From the NCBI GenBank assembly GCA_028023455.1, contig JAQFVV010000020.1:4697092-4761091 (forward strand): DNA of 64,000 nt, written 5' to 3'. The translations under genes and the position numbers were made by a program. Below are positions 10,488-23,320 of the stretch, one piece after another. Source of the DNA: Epiperipatus broadwayi (taxonomy: Eukaryota; Onychophora; Udeonychophora; Euonychophora; Peripatidae). Below the pieces are notes generated by a model that saw only the letters and a list, made by a program, of their open reading frames with translations, had not been told where the DNA came from and ran no database searches. Position 1 is the stretch's first letter. Each line of letters begins with the position of its first letter.

Positions 10488-12130
10488 TTTTTTACAAATC
10501 TTACTGTCATTACATAATATATAGTGTGACAAAAATGTTCAAAGCTAAACAACAAAAAAATTGTGAAATACCATACATCAGCCATAACATTGAAAAAATC
10601 CATATAATCAGTAATGAAGATCTTATTTAAAAATCTTTAAAACAAAAAATTCTCTTGTCTTTTAAAAAAGTCCTGATTTTAAAAGACGGAAATTTTTTCC
10701 ATAGAAATTGTCAATATTTTGCTGAAGTCTCATTGTCTGTAAAGACAATATTACTTTATGAAATTAGTAATTATTACACAATACCAAAATATATTTCAAC
10801 AAGATAAAAATTTAATTTCATTTTATATAAATATCCCCCTCTTCCAATTGATTTAAAAATGAATATAACATAACCAATCTTATATCTTAATTAAATAATG
10901 GGTTACCCATAGTCAGGTAAATTTTTAATATATAACTGATTATGTTTATAAAAGTATATGTTTTTAATGATAAAATATGTGGATATTTGTGGTTTTCTTG
11001 TATATGTGATTCTTTATTATAATATTAATATTCTTTATTAAGTATTAGATATATTACTTTAGTGGATTTTTAGAGGGGAAAAAAAGGCTTTACTTTGTAA
11101 TCAGATGTGAGCCAATGTATAGTCAATCTAGATAATCATTTAATATTGAAAATTTTACTAATCTTATTTTTATAAGAACATACTGTGCCAGACCGTAAAA
11201 CATCCATGCACAAGATGGCTGTAGTCAACAATTTGGCACAGCTAAATTTATTGAATAAATTAAATAAAGTAAAAAGAAATAAACAATGAGAGTTGGTCTA
11301 TACTAGATTCCCATCTCCTTGCGTACACAACTAACACATATATTATTTATTTTGAAATAATAGCCCACTATAAATGTGTCATTTATTGTAAATGTTTTAA
11401 TATGTATAAAACAATATAAAGGTATCGCATTTGTTTTTTTTGTAAACGTATATGCAATACGTATATGTATAAAGTTTTCCATATATATTTTTTCTTTTTG
11501 ATAATTTTTAAAATGTTTTTTCTTTTATTTTGAAAATATACAAAAATATTCTTTGTGTGATTGACAAGAATCTTCCATTTAAAAAGGTGGATTTGATTAA
11601 TCTTTGTTTTTCTATTTTTACTTTTTTGTATGTAATCAAGTAGGTTTTTTTTTTTAATTAATTAATTTGTAAATTAGTTCCAAATGTCTAAAGAATGTGG
11701 GTGGTCTATTACTCTAATATGGAGTTTGAAATTCCTAAAAAGAGACTTTTGAAACAAGATTTTTATAAAGAATGTACCAAAAGGTAAGATTATCTGACGC
11801 AATAGCTCGAAGGGGGGTGTAAGTCATTAAAACTTGTGGGCGGATGGGGATATACAATAACCTACCTGGGAGGTGAACAAAAAGTTTAGTTTTTGATTAG
11901 TGTTGGACAGAGAAAGCCACACAAATCCATGCGTGGTGTAAAATATTAATGATTAATATTGAAAGAGAAAGCAAGATGAAGCTATATGTGGTTTAAAATA
12001 ATATTATTGAACGGACAGAGATACGTAACCTACCTGTACGGTATGGGAGATTATATCAGATATTTATTCTTTTCGATAAATATGTTTTTGGGATTGCTGA
12101 ATATTTTTGTTAATGCAAGAAGAAGCTTAA
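10488..12130. other. AT-rich sequence, no gene seen
   Basis: Mostly simple AT-rich DNA. A slightly richer stretch from about 11690 to 12130 contains no frame with recognisable motifs. Confidence 0.4.
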
Positions 12131-12135
12131 CTCAC

Positions 12136-12460
12136 CCAATTTTCTGAACGAACATAAACTTCTGTAGAAGGTTTTTCCTGGTGATCGCACAAATATTAAC
12201 CGAAGCAGCCAATACCCATATATGATGTGGAAAATCATATAAGCATACTCCGTTCCACAATAAATCAAGAAGAAAAGAAATATTTTGGAGTGCCATGTTT
12301 AAAATGACCAACAAGTTTCATCTGATAGCCTACAAAAACATGGAGTAGGAAGAACCGTAGCAGTACACCCGCCAGTTCAGATATGTGGTCGCCAAGATGA
12401 TGTGTCAGAGACTTAGTATACTCTGATTGAAGTTGAGATGGTCCGCCCAGAAGTTTGAAC
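12136..12460 (-). other. Candidate spliced exon of an unknown transcript
   Basis: On the minus strand a T-rich tract (12489-12500), a second pyrimidine-rich stretch and CTCTCTAG precede position 12460. The segment ends at 12136, followed by GTGAGT, a strong donor. This 325-bp stretch is visibly less AT-rich than its surroundings. The frame open from the acceptor (F-K-L-L-G-G-P-S-Q...) runs 64 codons and stops inside the exon, so it could be a terminal-coding, untranslated or lncRNA exon. The predicted peptide matches no family I know. It lies on the same strand as the CaMKK exon but shows no kinase motif. Confidence 0.35.
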
Positions 12461-12499
12461 CTAGAGAGCAAGCAGATAAAGATGAGTAAAGTAAAAAAA

Positions 12500-14990
12500 A
12501 AAAATGTTTATAATTTTTTTTTTATATACTTTATCTGTATTTTTTTATTTAAAGTGTATATAACCCGGATAATTGTAATAGTCACTAACATATGATAAAT
12601 GTATATTAAATTTTTGTTATTACATGAAATATTATAAATAATATGGCTTATACACAGATCAAATTACAAACCCATTAAATATAAGATTATTATTATTTCT
12701 TGTTCTTTTATCCCATTTCACCTTTACTTCTTAATGTCAATCATGGCGGCGTCACCTTACGTATATATATAGCCGGCCCATACATTTTTTAAAAAATTTT
12801 TTTTTATATATATACGTAAATTATTATTATTTACTTACTCAAAGTTAAAGGTATATCTAATTTTAAGAGTTTATATGTGCAAGTGGGAAAAGTTCAAGGG
12901 GTTAGATCTGTGTATAGCCTATTTTAGTATTTTGGGAATTTATAAAATGAAACATTCGTTGTCTTATGCAAGGATAGGGAATATAGACCACTCACACATT
13001 GGCATCCATATTTAACCATTTGTATCATAGCAATTAAATTAACTTAGATATAAATTAGAAAATGGATTGTTTTTTTTTGTAGATCTTGAACATATTCAAT
13101 ATTCTAATGTTTGAAATATATATGTGGTGGAGGGGGGATTTTATTTAAATAAATTATATTCTCATAATTTAGTTGTTGTCGTATAATCTATTATAAAATA
13201 AAGAGGATTAATCATAATAAAATGTAATCACCTATCTGCGATGTTTGCTGACCACGGCTATAAAAAGTTATAGCAATACGTATTCAAAGTACCTGGGATA
13301 GAGAATTAGAATTGAGCTAGCCATCGGGGAGTTAAATTAGAATATTTTCACCTGGTTTTCCTTCATCCAAATTAAACGTATGTACGATAACCTTTTTGCA
13401 TACTCTCTCAACAGAAAGGGAGGGGAAAATTATTTAACTTTTGCTTTCTTTTATTGTGTTGGAGGTGGCATTAAGGATTGTGAAATTAATACAATCTTTT
13501 AAAGGTATGTGAAGAGCAAGGGAAAACGTCTACCGGGCAAATAGATATTGGGGTGGAAATATAAGTGATTTAACAGGGAAAGATTTTGCTTTTTAATTGA
13601 AATCAAATTTCTTTCTCCTAATAATTAGAAACATAATACTCGTTGTATTTAACCCCGGGTATTATCGAAGATTGTTATCGATCTCTCATTTTAAATGTAC
13701 ACGTCATTTCATGCTTGTGACGTACAGATATATACGTCATTTTCTTCAATGGAGACGGAAATGAGGGATTCGAACCGGTATAATACAATGTAAGAAATGA
13801 ATTTGGGAATTCTTACAAGAAACATAAAACAAACATTCAGTATCTTACATTAAAACAAATTTACCCAAAATAAATTTGAAGCTTGTTAGGGTTAAGCCAT
13901 AAAATGATGATGGTTTTAGAGTTTCTTTTCCTTCTTATATGCCTACTCATTTACCAAATAATAATTGGATGATTATCTAGATTGAATATCATCAACAGCA
14001 TCATTTTTTGACGAATAATACATATTAGATACCAACAATTCTAAATATAGTATGTTCATTTTCTTATATTTAAAAGATAATCATAAATCTGATAAATATT
14101 ATAATATCAAAATAAAATTTAAAGACTGGTTTTTACATTACATAAATTTATGCACATATGTAGTGTTTACGTAATTTTTGTGAAAAACTATTAAAACCTT
14201 CACAAGCCAGTATTAAGTACTGCATTTTTCTTTGCGACTCTTCTTTGGAAGATTGTTTGATAAATATTTAGCCAATAGTGGGCTATTTTAAAATTATTTA
14301 GCTTTTTGTTTTATTTTATTTCTAGTAGATAAGTTATTTTTGTAGCAACATCTCAGCACAATATAATACATAAATTCTACAAAAAAAAAATGGAGAAATT
14401 TTATGGATTTATTCACAAATTCTTTCATGACTAATTTTGATGATCTATCCTAATTTAGACACATTATTTGAATTTGCAAAAAGTAACTCCAGATTGAAAA
14501 TTATTTGAAATAATTTTTGAAACTATATTATTTGATATTTTAGGATGAAATGTACAAAATTTGGGATTTGGAACCCATATTTTTTTTTAGACAACCTTCA
14601 CTGCAACTAGTCATTTTAATATTATATTATGATAAGTATCTAAAATCTTATTTATATTGAAAGCATTTCAACATGTGTAAACATGTATATAAATTTTTAT
14701 AAAAGTTTCTTTATGAAATCTTAAACTGTATTCCAAAAGATTTATAGGACTTTGAAGCAGACTACATGCAAGATAAGTGGATAAATACAAAAGTATTCTG
14801 TAATGATGTGAAAAAGAAAAGCTAAGGGTTTGAGAAACTGAATTAAATATTGAAAGGTCTTATGCAATGAATTGAAAATCAATAAACTATACTTATATAT
14901 ATATAATATCTAAAGAGCCTGCTAATAGCTCTAAACAAGCTTATTTATTTATTTTATGATAAATGCTACAAGAGAAAATACCTGAAGCCT
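12500..14990. other. Non-coding stretch including a CRE-like cluster
   Basis: No ORF with known motifs. CG-bearing islands are interspersed with AT-rich DNA between 12.7 and 13.8 kb, including three CRE half-sites at 13.70-13.74 kb (annotated separately). (TA)n and T runs are common, and 13.8-14.99 kb is featureless. Confidence 0.4.
13701..13739. promoter_or_regulatory. Cluster of three CRE-like TGACGT/ACGTCA sites
   Basis: ACGTCA at 13701-13706, TGACGT at 13718-13723 and ACGTCA at 13734-13739 lie within 39 bp. Such half-sites are bound by CREB/ATF-type bZIP factors. Three in so short a span of AT-rich DNA is unlikely to be common by chance. A regulatory role, for example for a minus-strand transcript containing the 12.1-12.5-kb candidate exon, is conjecture. 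Confidence 0.3.
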
Positions 14991-14999
14991 TTATCTATG

Positions 15000-15044
15000 A
15001 TTGTCCCCATCCCCAGACTGGTTTCGAGCTGTGGCTCTCTTCAG
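15000..15044 (-). ncRNA. Partial hammerhead ribozyme (family D)
   Basis: On the minus strand: CUGAAGA (15038-15044), stem II GAGC/GCUC with a CACA loop, GAAA (15022-15025), C-C-A, then a GUC cleavage triplet and UGGGGAUGGGGAC. All core bases are present. The 5' strand of stem I, which should precede CUGAAGA, has been replaced by a (TA)n run. The copy is therefore 5'-truncated and would not fold completely. Its stems differ from families A-C, so it represents a fourth family. Confidence 0.65.
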
Positions 15045-15059
15045 TATATATATAATCTT

Positions 15060-15975
15060 GTAATTAAATATTAATAAATACAATAACATATATATATATG
15101 CACATAGAACGCTAAAATGATGTAAAGGATCTTAAAAATTTGTAAATAATTATACAAAATGCTTTATCTTAAAATAATTATAACAGAGAACATTTTAATT
15201 AACAATTTGTTTTTATCTTTTTGACATCAGAAGTTACATAACAGAAACACAAATTAGTTTTAAAAACGAAAAACAATCAGTAAATAGTGTGTGGGTGAAG
15301 CAAAAACATATGTTCAGTCTTGTAGATTCTGTAATGCTAATTATAATGTTTACTTTTCTCGTTTTCTTATTACTATTGGGAAGGGGGGTAATTTCTTTTG
15401 GTTTCAATACCCATTGCGAGGTTAGACATTAAAAAGATATTAAATTAATTCACATTTGTTTTTCGTTCTGAAATTACATTAACAAAATTTAAATTTATTC
15501 CTTATTTATTCTAAAATTGGAATTAATAATGTTTAATTTTTATACAAATAAAATTTAATTTAAAAAAAAAACAGAAAAAAAAGAAAGAATCCATCTTCAA
15601 ATTAAATGAAGCCATATATGAGTCAATTATAAATATTTACGGAAATTTAAAATTATAAAAATGGCGAGTTAATCTCTAATCTGAATAGCCCAAGCATTGC
15701 CAAAAAATTCTAGAAGCGTAACTAATATGTTATAAATAAGCTCATGTAAGCAAATACGTACAAAGGTAAAGAAGATGAAAAATAAATGGTGTGATTAAAA
15801 TAAATCAGCTTCAAAATCATATAACTAGCAAACTACAGAAGCCAGAAGAGCGTATTTTACCTATCATTGTTCGGTGCAAGAATTCAAGTGCTTCTATATA
15901 GTGTATATATGTATGTGCTAAACTTTTTTTTTTAATTCATCATCAAAACAAAAGACGACATGTATATTAATTTAT
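15060..15975. other. AT-rich sequence, nothing recognised
   Basis: Contains (TA)n near 15090-15100 and poly-A near 15560. No gene seen. Confidence 0.4.
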
Positions 15976-15980
15976 ATTAG

Positions 15981-16262
15981 TCACTCATTAGACTATAGTT
16001 TATCCAATAATGAATAATATTTCTGTAGTGTAAAAATGCACAATGATAACGATTTATATAAGAGATTGGAGTCCGGGCTGACTGATGAATGCTGGTTCTG
16101 CACAAAATGTGCATCTTGGGATCGTAGATCTTTTTCACATCTTTGGTCATACGTAGTGATAGAAACCAGTCTCTACCTTGTATGAGAGTGATATAGTGAA
16201 AATTACACTGCAGAAATATTATTCATTATAGAATAATCTCTAGTCTAATGAATGACTGAGAA
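15981..16262 (+). repeat. Inverted-repeat-flanked HHR-A-related unit
   Basis: The arms (15981-16038 and about 16204-16262) are inverted copies containing CATTAGACTA and AATGAATAATATTTCTG. Between them is a unit related to 16.35-16.57 kb that holds a decayed hammerhead motif starting at 16082 (CUGAUGA kept, GAAA changed to AAAA). It ends with GAAACCAGTCTCTACCTTG, shared with the next unit and with 54.84-54.90 kb. Confidence 0.65.
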
Positions 16263-16349
16263 TAATTATTAATACATTTCCATTATGTAGTTTCTGTCAA
16301 AGTTGTAAGGACAGCAACTTTGATACTTATTAATTAAACTGTAGAAATT

Positions 16350-16575
16350 TGCTATCTATATGTATTGAATGATGGTAAAAATATATGTAAGAGATTGTAG
16401 TCTGGACCAACTGATGAGTGCTGCTGGAGCATGAAATGTGCATCTTGATGACAATACATTTTTTCCACATCTTTGGTCATATGTTTATAATTACATCCCT
16501 CTATAAATGAGTTAAAAGTGTATAGAAACCAGTCTCTACCTTGCATGAATGGTGTAGTGAAAATTACTCTGCAGA
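16350..16575 (+). repeat. HHR-A-related unit, second copy
   Basis: Tandem with the unit at 16.0-16.2 kb; the ribozyme cores are 329 bp apart. It shares CATCTTTGGTCATA and GAAACCAGTCTCTACCTTG with it. It carries a better preserved ribozyme (next entry). The same 3' half also occurs, without a ribozyme, at 54820-54905. Confidence 0.7.
16394..16455 (+). ncRNA. Hammerhead ribozyme (family A variant)
   Basis: CUGAUGA at 16411-16417, stem II GUGCU/AGCAU with loop GCUGG, GAAA at 16433-16436, a short stem III and an AUC triplet at 16442-16444. Inner stem I pairs CAA with UUG; outer stem I pairs AUUGU (16394-16398) with ACAAU. The outer pair differs in sequence from other family A copies but pairs again, which suggests compensatory change. 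Predicted cut after 16444. Confidence 0.75.
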
Positions 16576-16694
16576 AATATTAGAACCTACTTTATTTTTG
16601 TAGTTTGTCCATTCTAATTCTACTGTTCATCCTACACAGAAGTATTAGAATTATTTCAATTCTTTACTATTATCACTGAAATATATTAATCTAT

Positions 16695-19400
16695 AAAATC
16701 ACCATCATCATCATTTTAATAATTATCATCTCACTTTCAGGATGAATCTCTTTCCAAGGCAAATATCTTTATTTCATCTATTCATCTCACATGCAGTCTT
16801 AAAATTTCAAATGCCCATTTATTATCATCTTTTCTAGCAAAATGCTCAGCCCTGCTTCACATCAATCTCTTAATTCTTTCAATGATAAATATCAGTTTGT
16901 TTTTTCACCATGAATCTTATTTTAATCCCTTCTTGTTATTCCTAACATACATCTTTCTATACTTCATTGAGAGATATGAAGTCTCTGTATTGCTTTTCTG
17001 TTAAATGTCCAAGTCTCAGATCCATAAGTAAGAATTGGAAAAACACATTAATTAAAAACTTTTCTTGCTCAACACACACATATTTCCATTTAGTTTTAAA
17101 TTACTTCTACTAATAGCACTTCAAGTTTAAATCTATGATTAATTTCATTCATTATGTTTCCATCTATATTAATAATCTAACCAAGGTAATTGTAGTTCTT
17201 CTAAATCATCATTATTAATCTTTATTTTCTTTTTTTTTTATATAGAAAATCCATTAATATTACTTAAGTCTTTTTAGCATTTATCATTAGTTCTCTTTCT
17301 TCCTTTCATCGGATAACTTTTGCAAGATTTTTTTTTTATAATCACATCATTTGCAAAATCTAGATGACTAAAATAATCTCCATTTACCCCCCATTCTAAT
17401 CTACACTTTTTGTAAAATTGCTATAAATGCTTTGGAGATTTGGAATCACCCTGCTGTACACCTGTCTCAATGTTAGTCTTCTTAGTATCACTATGTAATT
17501 TAATTACTGCTATTACATTTTTGATAAATATTATTTAAATGTGACAATATCCTGGCATAAATATGTTGATGATCTAATGCTTTAATCATTGTAGAAATGC
17601 CTATAGAATTGAATGCCTTTTCATAATCTACAAATCCAAAGCTTAATAACATTTCATATTCATTGTTTTTTCCTATAACTTTTCCTAATACCTCCACTAT
17701 GCTAAAACTATTTTCAAATCCAGTTCGTTGTTTTGATTGGTTAAAATTTAAAGTGTGCAAGAGGTGAGTCACAATTATCTTGGTAAACATTTTATATAGA
17801 AGACTAACAGATCTGTAACTTCTAATATCTTCTTAGTCATTTTTTTAAAATGTCAACATTATTACTGTATTTTTCCAATCATCTGGTTTATATTTATCAT
17901 TTAGACATTTGTACATAACTTTACCAATAACTTTTGTATTCCTTCACCTACTTCTTTTAATGTATTAATTATTATCTCAACATTATTTAAAGCCTTTTCC
18001 TTCTTCATAGATTTAATTGCATTTCTCACTTCATTTAAAATGCTGAGCAAATTAGAAGATATGGTAATTGTAGGGAATACTTTATTTTCTTATTCTTTGT
18101 CACTATATAATTCCTCATAGAACTCTTTCACACATTCCATGATGTCACCTCTCTTTTTAGCAACAGTTGGATCTTTTTTCTTATCGCAGAAATAAATTTC
18201 CTACCAATACCAAGACTGTTTTATACTTTTGACACTTATTTTCTTCTATAGCTTTTCTTGCTAATTAATGATTATATTTTCCTATACATTAGAAACTCTT
18301 TTTCTAATCATTTTACAAATTATTCATAATGATATATTTTCATATTCCTTCTTTCTTTTACTTGTAGTTTGCTGCATTTGTATCAGCTATCTTTTTTGCA
18401 ATTCTTAATAGGGTAGGAGTTACCTTCTTATTAATTTCATTTAAATCTGAACTAGTTTCCAAATGTGTTAGTATTTTTAAACAATTTTCCAGTTCTAATT
18501 TAAATTCATTGAAATGTTTCTGAAGGCTAGAAATATCAACTGTGCATACCATTTTTTCTTTATAATTTTTGTATTTACTAGTTTTACATTAACACATACA
18601 TGTCTTACATCTTGGTAATCAATGATCTCTTCCTGTGTTGACTCTATTAAGAACACTATAATCTTGAAATATATATTTTCTGTTAGTCAAAATATAATCA
18701 AATTCTGCTGTACCTTCATTTGGATGTTTCCATATCCATTTCTTTTTTGCATTTTTCTCAAAGAAAGAATTCATATTATTCAGTCTTTTTTTTTCTATGA
18801 ATTTCATAAATCTACATCTTCTTTTCTTTCTATCTCTATAATGAAATTTATCTATAGCATTTATATCTTTCAATTGTTTACTAATTTTAATATTCAACTT
18901 TCCAATGACAATTTTAAAATGTTTGGTCTGATCAAAAGACTTGTGTGTATTCTTACAAAATCCATTTTGTTGGGACAATAAATATTTCCAGATTATTAAG
19001 TGTTACCTTTTAGTATTATTGCTTTATAGTACTGTCTGTCAAAAGAAAAAAACAACAACTCTGACTTCTGTTATATATTTCAACATTTTCAGTATATTTC
19101 ATGGTTTTAACTTCTTCTCCTATAGTATTTGATTTTCTGGTAATCTATATTATTTGGAGAATTTCTAAGTAAGTTCAATATAAATATGCTCTCTTCTGAC
19201 AAATTTTATTTATCAGTTAAAAGTAAACAATATATTCACTACTAACTAAAATCACTAACACAATTTTAATAACTCTTATCTGCACCAGCAATTATCATAA
19301 TTAATTAGGTTCTTGCCAAATCTATAAACATAATGAGTTTGTGGTATTTACTGCCAACAGGTTTTGATCTGTATTTCTTTCAGCTTATGCTGTCCAGGAT
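16695..19400 (-). pseudogene. RTE-type non-LTR retrotransposon, degenerate
   Basis: A minus-strand relic. Near its 5' end (18978-18619) is the back of the AP-endonuclease domain: W-x-W-K-H-P-N-E, then F-D-Y-I-L-T-N-R and the final N-T-G-R-D-H, where Asp-His are the conserved catalytic pair. The middle (17790-17500) holds reverse-transcriptase finger/palm sequence with V-D-Y-E-K-A-F-N, containing the first RT aspartate. The 3' end runs to a CATCATCATCAT tail at about 16701-16713, like the other RTE copies. Many stops and frameshifts separate these blocks, so no protein can be made. A full RTE ORF would be about 1000 residues. Exact ends are uncertain. Confidence 0.75.
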
Positions 19401-19474
19401 ATAAATGGAAATTATGAATCTTTTAACTATTATTAATTCAAATATATATATAAAATGTGCTAAAACACCCAAAG

Positions 19475-19831
19475 TTGAAGATAAAGAAGTCTTAATACTG
19501 TAGATTGATAGCTGGTCATGATTGCCAACCTAAAGACCCTGTGGTTGTTTGCAGAGAGCGATACGATCTCAAGAGAAAAATATAGGAAGCTTACTTTATT
19601 GCTAAAGATAACAACTCTATAAACAGAAAAGACTCTTGTTATAAGATTTCCAGGAAATGGAATACTTAACTACCTCATTTACATAAATTTGCAGCACTCT
19701 TAACCAACTTATTTATTTAAAAGATGGCTATGAACATGAGGACCTCAGCCCTCAAAAGCACTTAGCCACATACTTGGATACATATATTTAGTTTATATCA
19801 ATCTACAGTATTAAAATTTTTTTATCTTCAG
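19475..19831. repeat. Small TIR element (about 360 bp)
   Basis: Inverted arms of about 33-36 bp (19475-19510 and 19796-19831) share GAAGATAAA and TTAATACTGTAGATTGATA with a few mismatches. The interior has no ORF and is slightly less AT-rich than its flanks. Best read as a MITE; superfamily unknown. Confidence 0.55.
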
Positions 19832-19834
19832 TTT

Positions 19835-20575
19835 TATGTGTTCGTGTGTTTTATTGCATTTTATATATTTATAGATTGGAATAATTAACCACAAAGTCTA
19901 AATTTTTTGCTTATTTCTATTATTAATTCATGAAAGGCATTATTGTGCAATTGACGACATGACTATCTGTGAATATAATAACTATTCATTGATGTTAAAA
20001 CTTTGCTGTTAAGAGATAGAGCTATCCCTCTCTTTATGATGTCCACTTGCTACAAATGTCTATTACCATCATCTTTCTTATTATGAAATTGGGCCTATAA
20101 ATCCTAAACCATAACTTCTTAGATTACTAATAAACTGTTCTATTTTTATGCATCTATATGTTAAATATTATACAATGAGACAATGAACAGTATAGCCATA
20201 TTTTTGAACATATATTGGAACATCAGCCTCAATCTACTGTTTAAAGATTGTTTAATAATTTCACAATCTAATGGTATCTTGGTATTTTCTTTTCAATGGT
20301 ATTTTGAAGCTAATAATACACTGGCCATATTCTAAATTATGTATTATCTTAATATCATTATTAAAAAATAGATTCCTTAAACTCACATGTAACTCGTCAT
20401 ATTTAGTTGAGATAGATCCATAACTTCTTGATATACAGGTCATTGTGATTAACCATGAATTACTTTTTCTTTATGTAAATTATATGTCTGTAACCCATTT
20501 AATTTATATATTTTTATTGATTAGTAAATATTTTACTATTAAAATTACTATAACATCATAAAAGAGCAGCTTGTT
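19835..20575. other. AT-rich sequence, nothing recognised
   Basis: No motif-bearing frame or repeat was identified. Confidence 0.4.
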
Positions 20576-20577
20576 AG

Positions 20578-21587
20578 TCTCTTTGGTACTTAGGTATTAG
20601 TCCTGCACCGTAGGTGAGATGGTATGCCTTTTCACATTCGCAATAATTAAAAAATATAAATTAATATACATCATCACAAATATATTATAATATAATTCCG
20701 TGTATGCCAACACTTTGTGATGGCAAAGCCATCTTTCTCCCTCCCTGCAAACTAGTTCTGCAATGTAGGGGAGATGGTATGCCTTTTCACATCCGCAATG
20801 CCATAGTTTGCGGTGAGGGGAGATGGTTTTTCTAGTGCAAAGCACTGGAATACATGGGGAATTATATTATAATATTTGCAAATAAAATATTTATTTTATA
20901 TAGCGCGATGTTTATGAATTGTAATAAACTAATGATCAGCTTTTCAAGCTAATGCACATGCGCTTTACGAATCTTAATAATAAATGAAAACTCTCATCTC
21001 CAACACAAGATAAAGTCTTTGTGAAAGAATAGAATGAATCATCTATTCTTTCGACCCAAATGCTTAAGTATGGCAAGTCTTAAGTACTGGAAATGAGAGC
21101 ATGAAGATATTAACCAATCACTTTAGTGATCATTAGTTTATTACAATTCATAAACATCGCACTATATAAAATAAATATCTCATTTACATATGTTTAATTT
21201 CATTTAAAAATGACGTATCATAAATTCTAGTAAATTTTGCAGGCATCATTCATTCAGACATAGTAAAAGTAATTTAAAGTGATTGGTTAATATCTTCACA
21301 CTCTCATTTCCAGTACTTAAGATTTGCCCATACTTAAGCATTTGGGTCAAAAGAATAGGTGATTCATTCTATTCTTTCACAAAGACTTTATCTTGGGTTG
21401 GAGATGAGAGTATTCATTTATTATTAAGATTCATAAAGCGCATGTGCATTAGCTTGAAAAGCGGATCATTAGTTTATTACAATATTTGCAATAACATATA
21501 TTAATTTATAATTTTTAATTATTGCAGGTGTGAAAAGGAGTACCATCTCCCCTATGTTGCAAGACTAATACCTAAGTACAGTCTCTA
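20578..21587. repeat. Nested 1-kb palindrome (foldback repeat)
   Basis: The outer arms (about 20578-20670 and 21495-21587) are inverted copies bearing TACTTAGGTATTAGTC, GAGATGGTA, CTTTTCACA and GCAATAATTAAAAA. Nested inside, 20880-21120 and 21270-21490 are inverted copies bearing TAATAAACTAATGATC, AATGCACATGCGC and CACTCTCATTTCC. A short inner duplicate of the outer arm lies at 20740-20830. A solitary copy of the inner arm is at 5.94-6.13 kb. No transposase. Confidence 0.8.
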
Positions 21588-22430
21588 TACACATGAGATC
21601 AGAGCCCATAGGAGAATGACACTTTTCTCAAAATAATATTATTTTTTAGCCAATATATTAACTCATCTAAACAATTAAAATTCAACTGAAACAACTTCAG
21701 TTTAAATTATTAGACTTATTTAATTTTTTGGTGTTTCATCAAGTTTATTCTTTTTATTTACATTTAGTATTTTCTAAAAGGGTGAAAACTTCATAATATA
21801 TTCATAATTATCTCTGAACCATTCTCTATATGTTGTTCAATGATTCCAGATATGTCTAATATGCATTTTGCATTTATTTATTAGTTTTCTATTCATTTAT
21901 TTTTGCAAGTGCTTGTTTTCTTTCAAAAAAAAGTTATTACATTGCTGATCGTGAAATTAGACAAAAACTTCATACATTGCAGGTTAGTAGTAATTTTAAA
22001 GTTATATATCATTTTACATATATATAAATATTTACAGATAACTTTTGCTTCAATATAAAAGTATTTCATCTTTAAGATTAATTTAATGCAAGACAATAAA
22101 GCCAATTACTCAAGGCTTTAATGTAGATAATAACAATCAACCCATAAATCATCAACAATCTCAAACTGTAGTCAAGGCAACATCATTTAACAATAAAATG
22201 GTACCATTTTTATCTACGATCTGGTATGTTTATATAGATCCTAAAAATTACAACTTGACCAAGTAGTTTGAGATTAATAAGGCAAAAAAGTTTAAACAAA
22301 CCTCATTAATCCGGCAAATATAACTTGTTCTGAAAACAGACTAATAAATAAAAAAATTATAACTTTCAGATTCCGAAAACAGATTAATAAATAGTCATAC
22401 ATAACATCTAAATTCCATATAAATGTATAT

Positions 22431-22539
22431 ATATATATTTTAAGTGTCATAGCATCAGTCGGGATGCAAACCTGCAACCCAGGCAACTGCCTGCAAGTGC
22501 AAGGCAGTCACGATGACCTTTCAACCACCAATGCAAGAC
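22431..22539 (-). mobile_element. tRNA-derived SINE with target duplication
   Basis: The minus-strand tRNA-like head is followed by CGATGCTATGACAC-type tail sequence (here TGATGCTATGACACTT). TATAAATGTATAT is repeated at 22418-22430 and 22540-22552. The SINE was inserted in the first spacer of the 22-24-kb array. Confidence 0.8.
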
Positions 22540-23205
22540 TATAAATGTATATTTACTAAGACAATAAAGCCAATTACTCAGGTGTTTAATGGGTTTATAA
22601 ATGCAGATAACAATCAACCCTTAAGCTATCAACAAACTCAACCTGTAGTCAAGGTAACCTTCTTTAATAATAAAGGTGATACCATCTTTATCTATGGACT
22701 GATATGTTTATATAGGCACTAAAGATTGCAATTTGACCAAATAGTTTGAGGTTTACTAATGCAAAGAAATTTAATCAGGCATATGTAACTTGTTCTGAAA
22801 GCAGACTAATAAATGGTTATTTATACAATTTCATATAAAGTGTATATTTACTAAGACAATAAAACTAATTATCCAAGGTATTAATAGGTTTATAAATGTA
22901 GATGATAACAATCAACCCTTAAGCTATCAACATTCTCAATCTGTAGTCAAGGCAACCTCCTTTAACAATAAAGATGATACACCTTTATCTATAATCTTAT
23001 ATGTTAATATAGACACTAAAGATTGCAATGCAAAGAGGTTTAAACAAACCTCATTAATCAGGCAAATATAACCTGTTCTGAAAGCAGATAAGTAAGTAGC
23101 CAATTATAACTTCCAGATTCTGAAATCAGACTAATAAATAGTCATTTATAACTTCCAAATTCCATATAAAGTGTATATTTATTAAGACAATAAAGCCAAT
23201 TACTC

Positions 23206-23320
23206 CAAGTTGGTGGTCGAGAGGTCAGCGCAACTGCCTTGCACTTGCAGGAAGTTGCCCGGGTTGCGGGTTCGCGTCCCAGCCGATGCTATGACACTTA
23301 AAACAAAAACAAAAAAAACA
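23206..23320 (+). mobile_element. tRNA-derived SINE
   Basis: Plus-strand copy: A-box-like TGGTGGTCGAGAGGTCAGCG, B-box-like GGGTTCGCGTCCC, tail CGATGCTATGACACTT and an A-rich end with C interruptions. It sits inside one unit of the array. Confidence 0.8.

Noticed and set aside
18622-18981. 119-codon plus-strand frame
   Set aside because: Antisense shadow of the RTE endonuclease segment on the minus strand.
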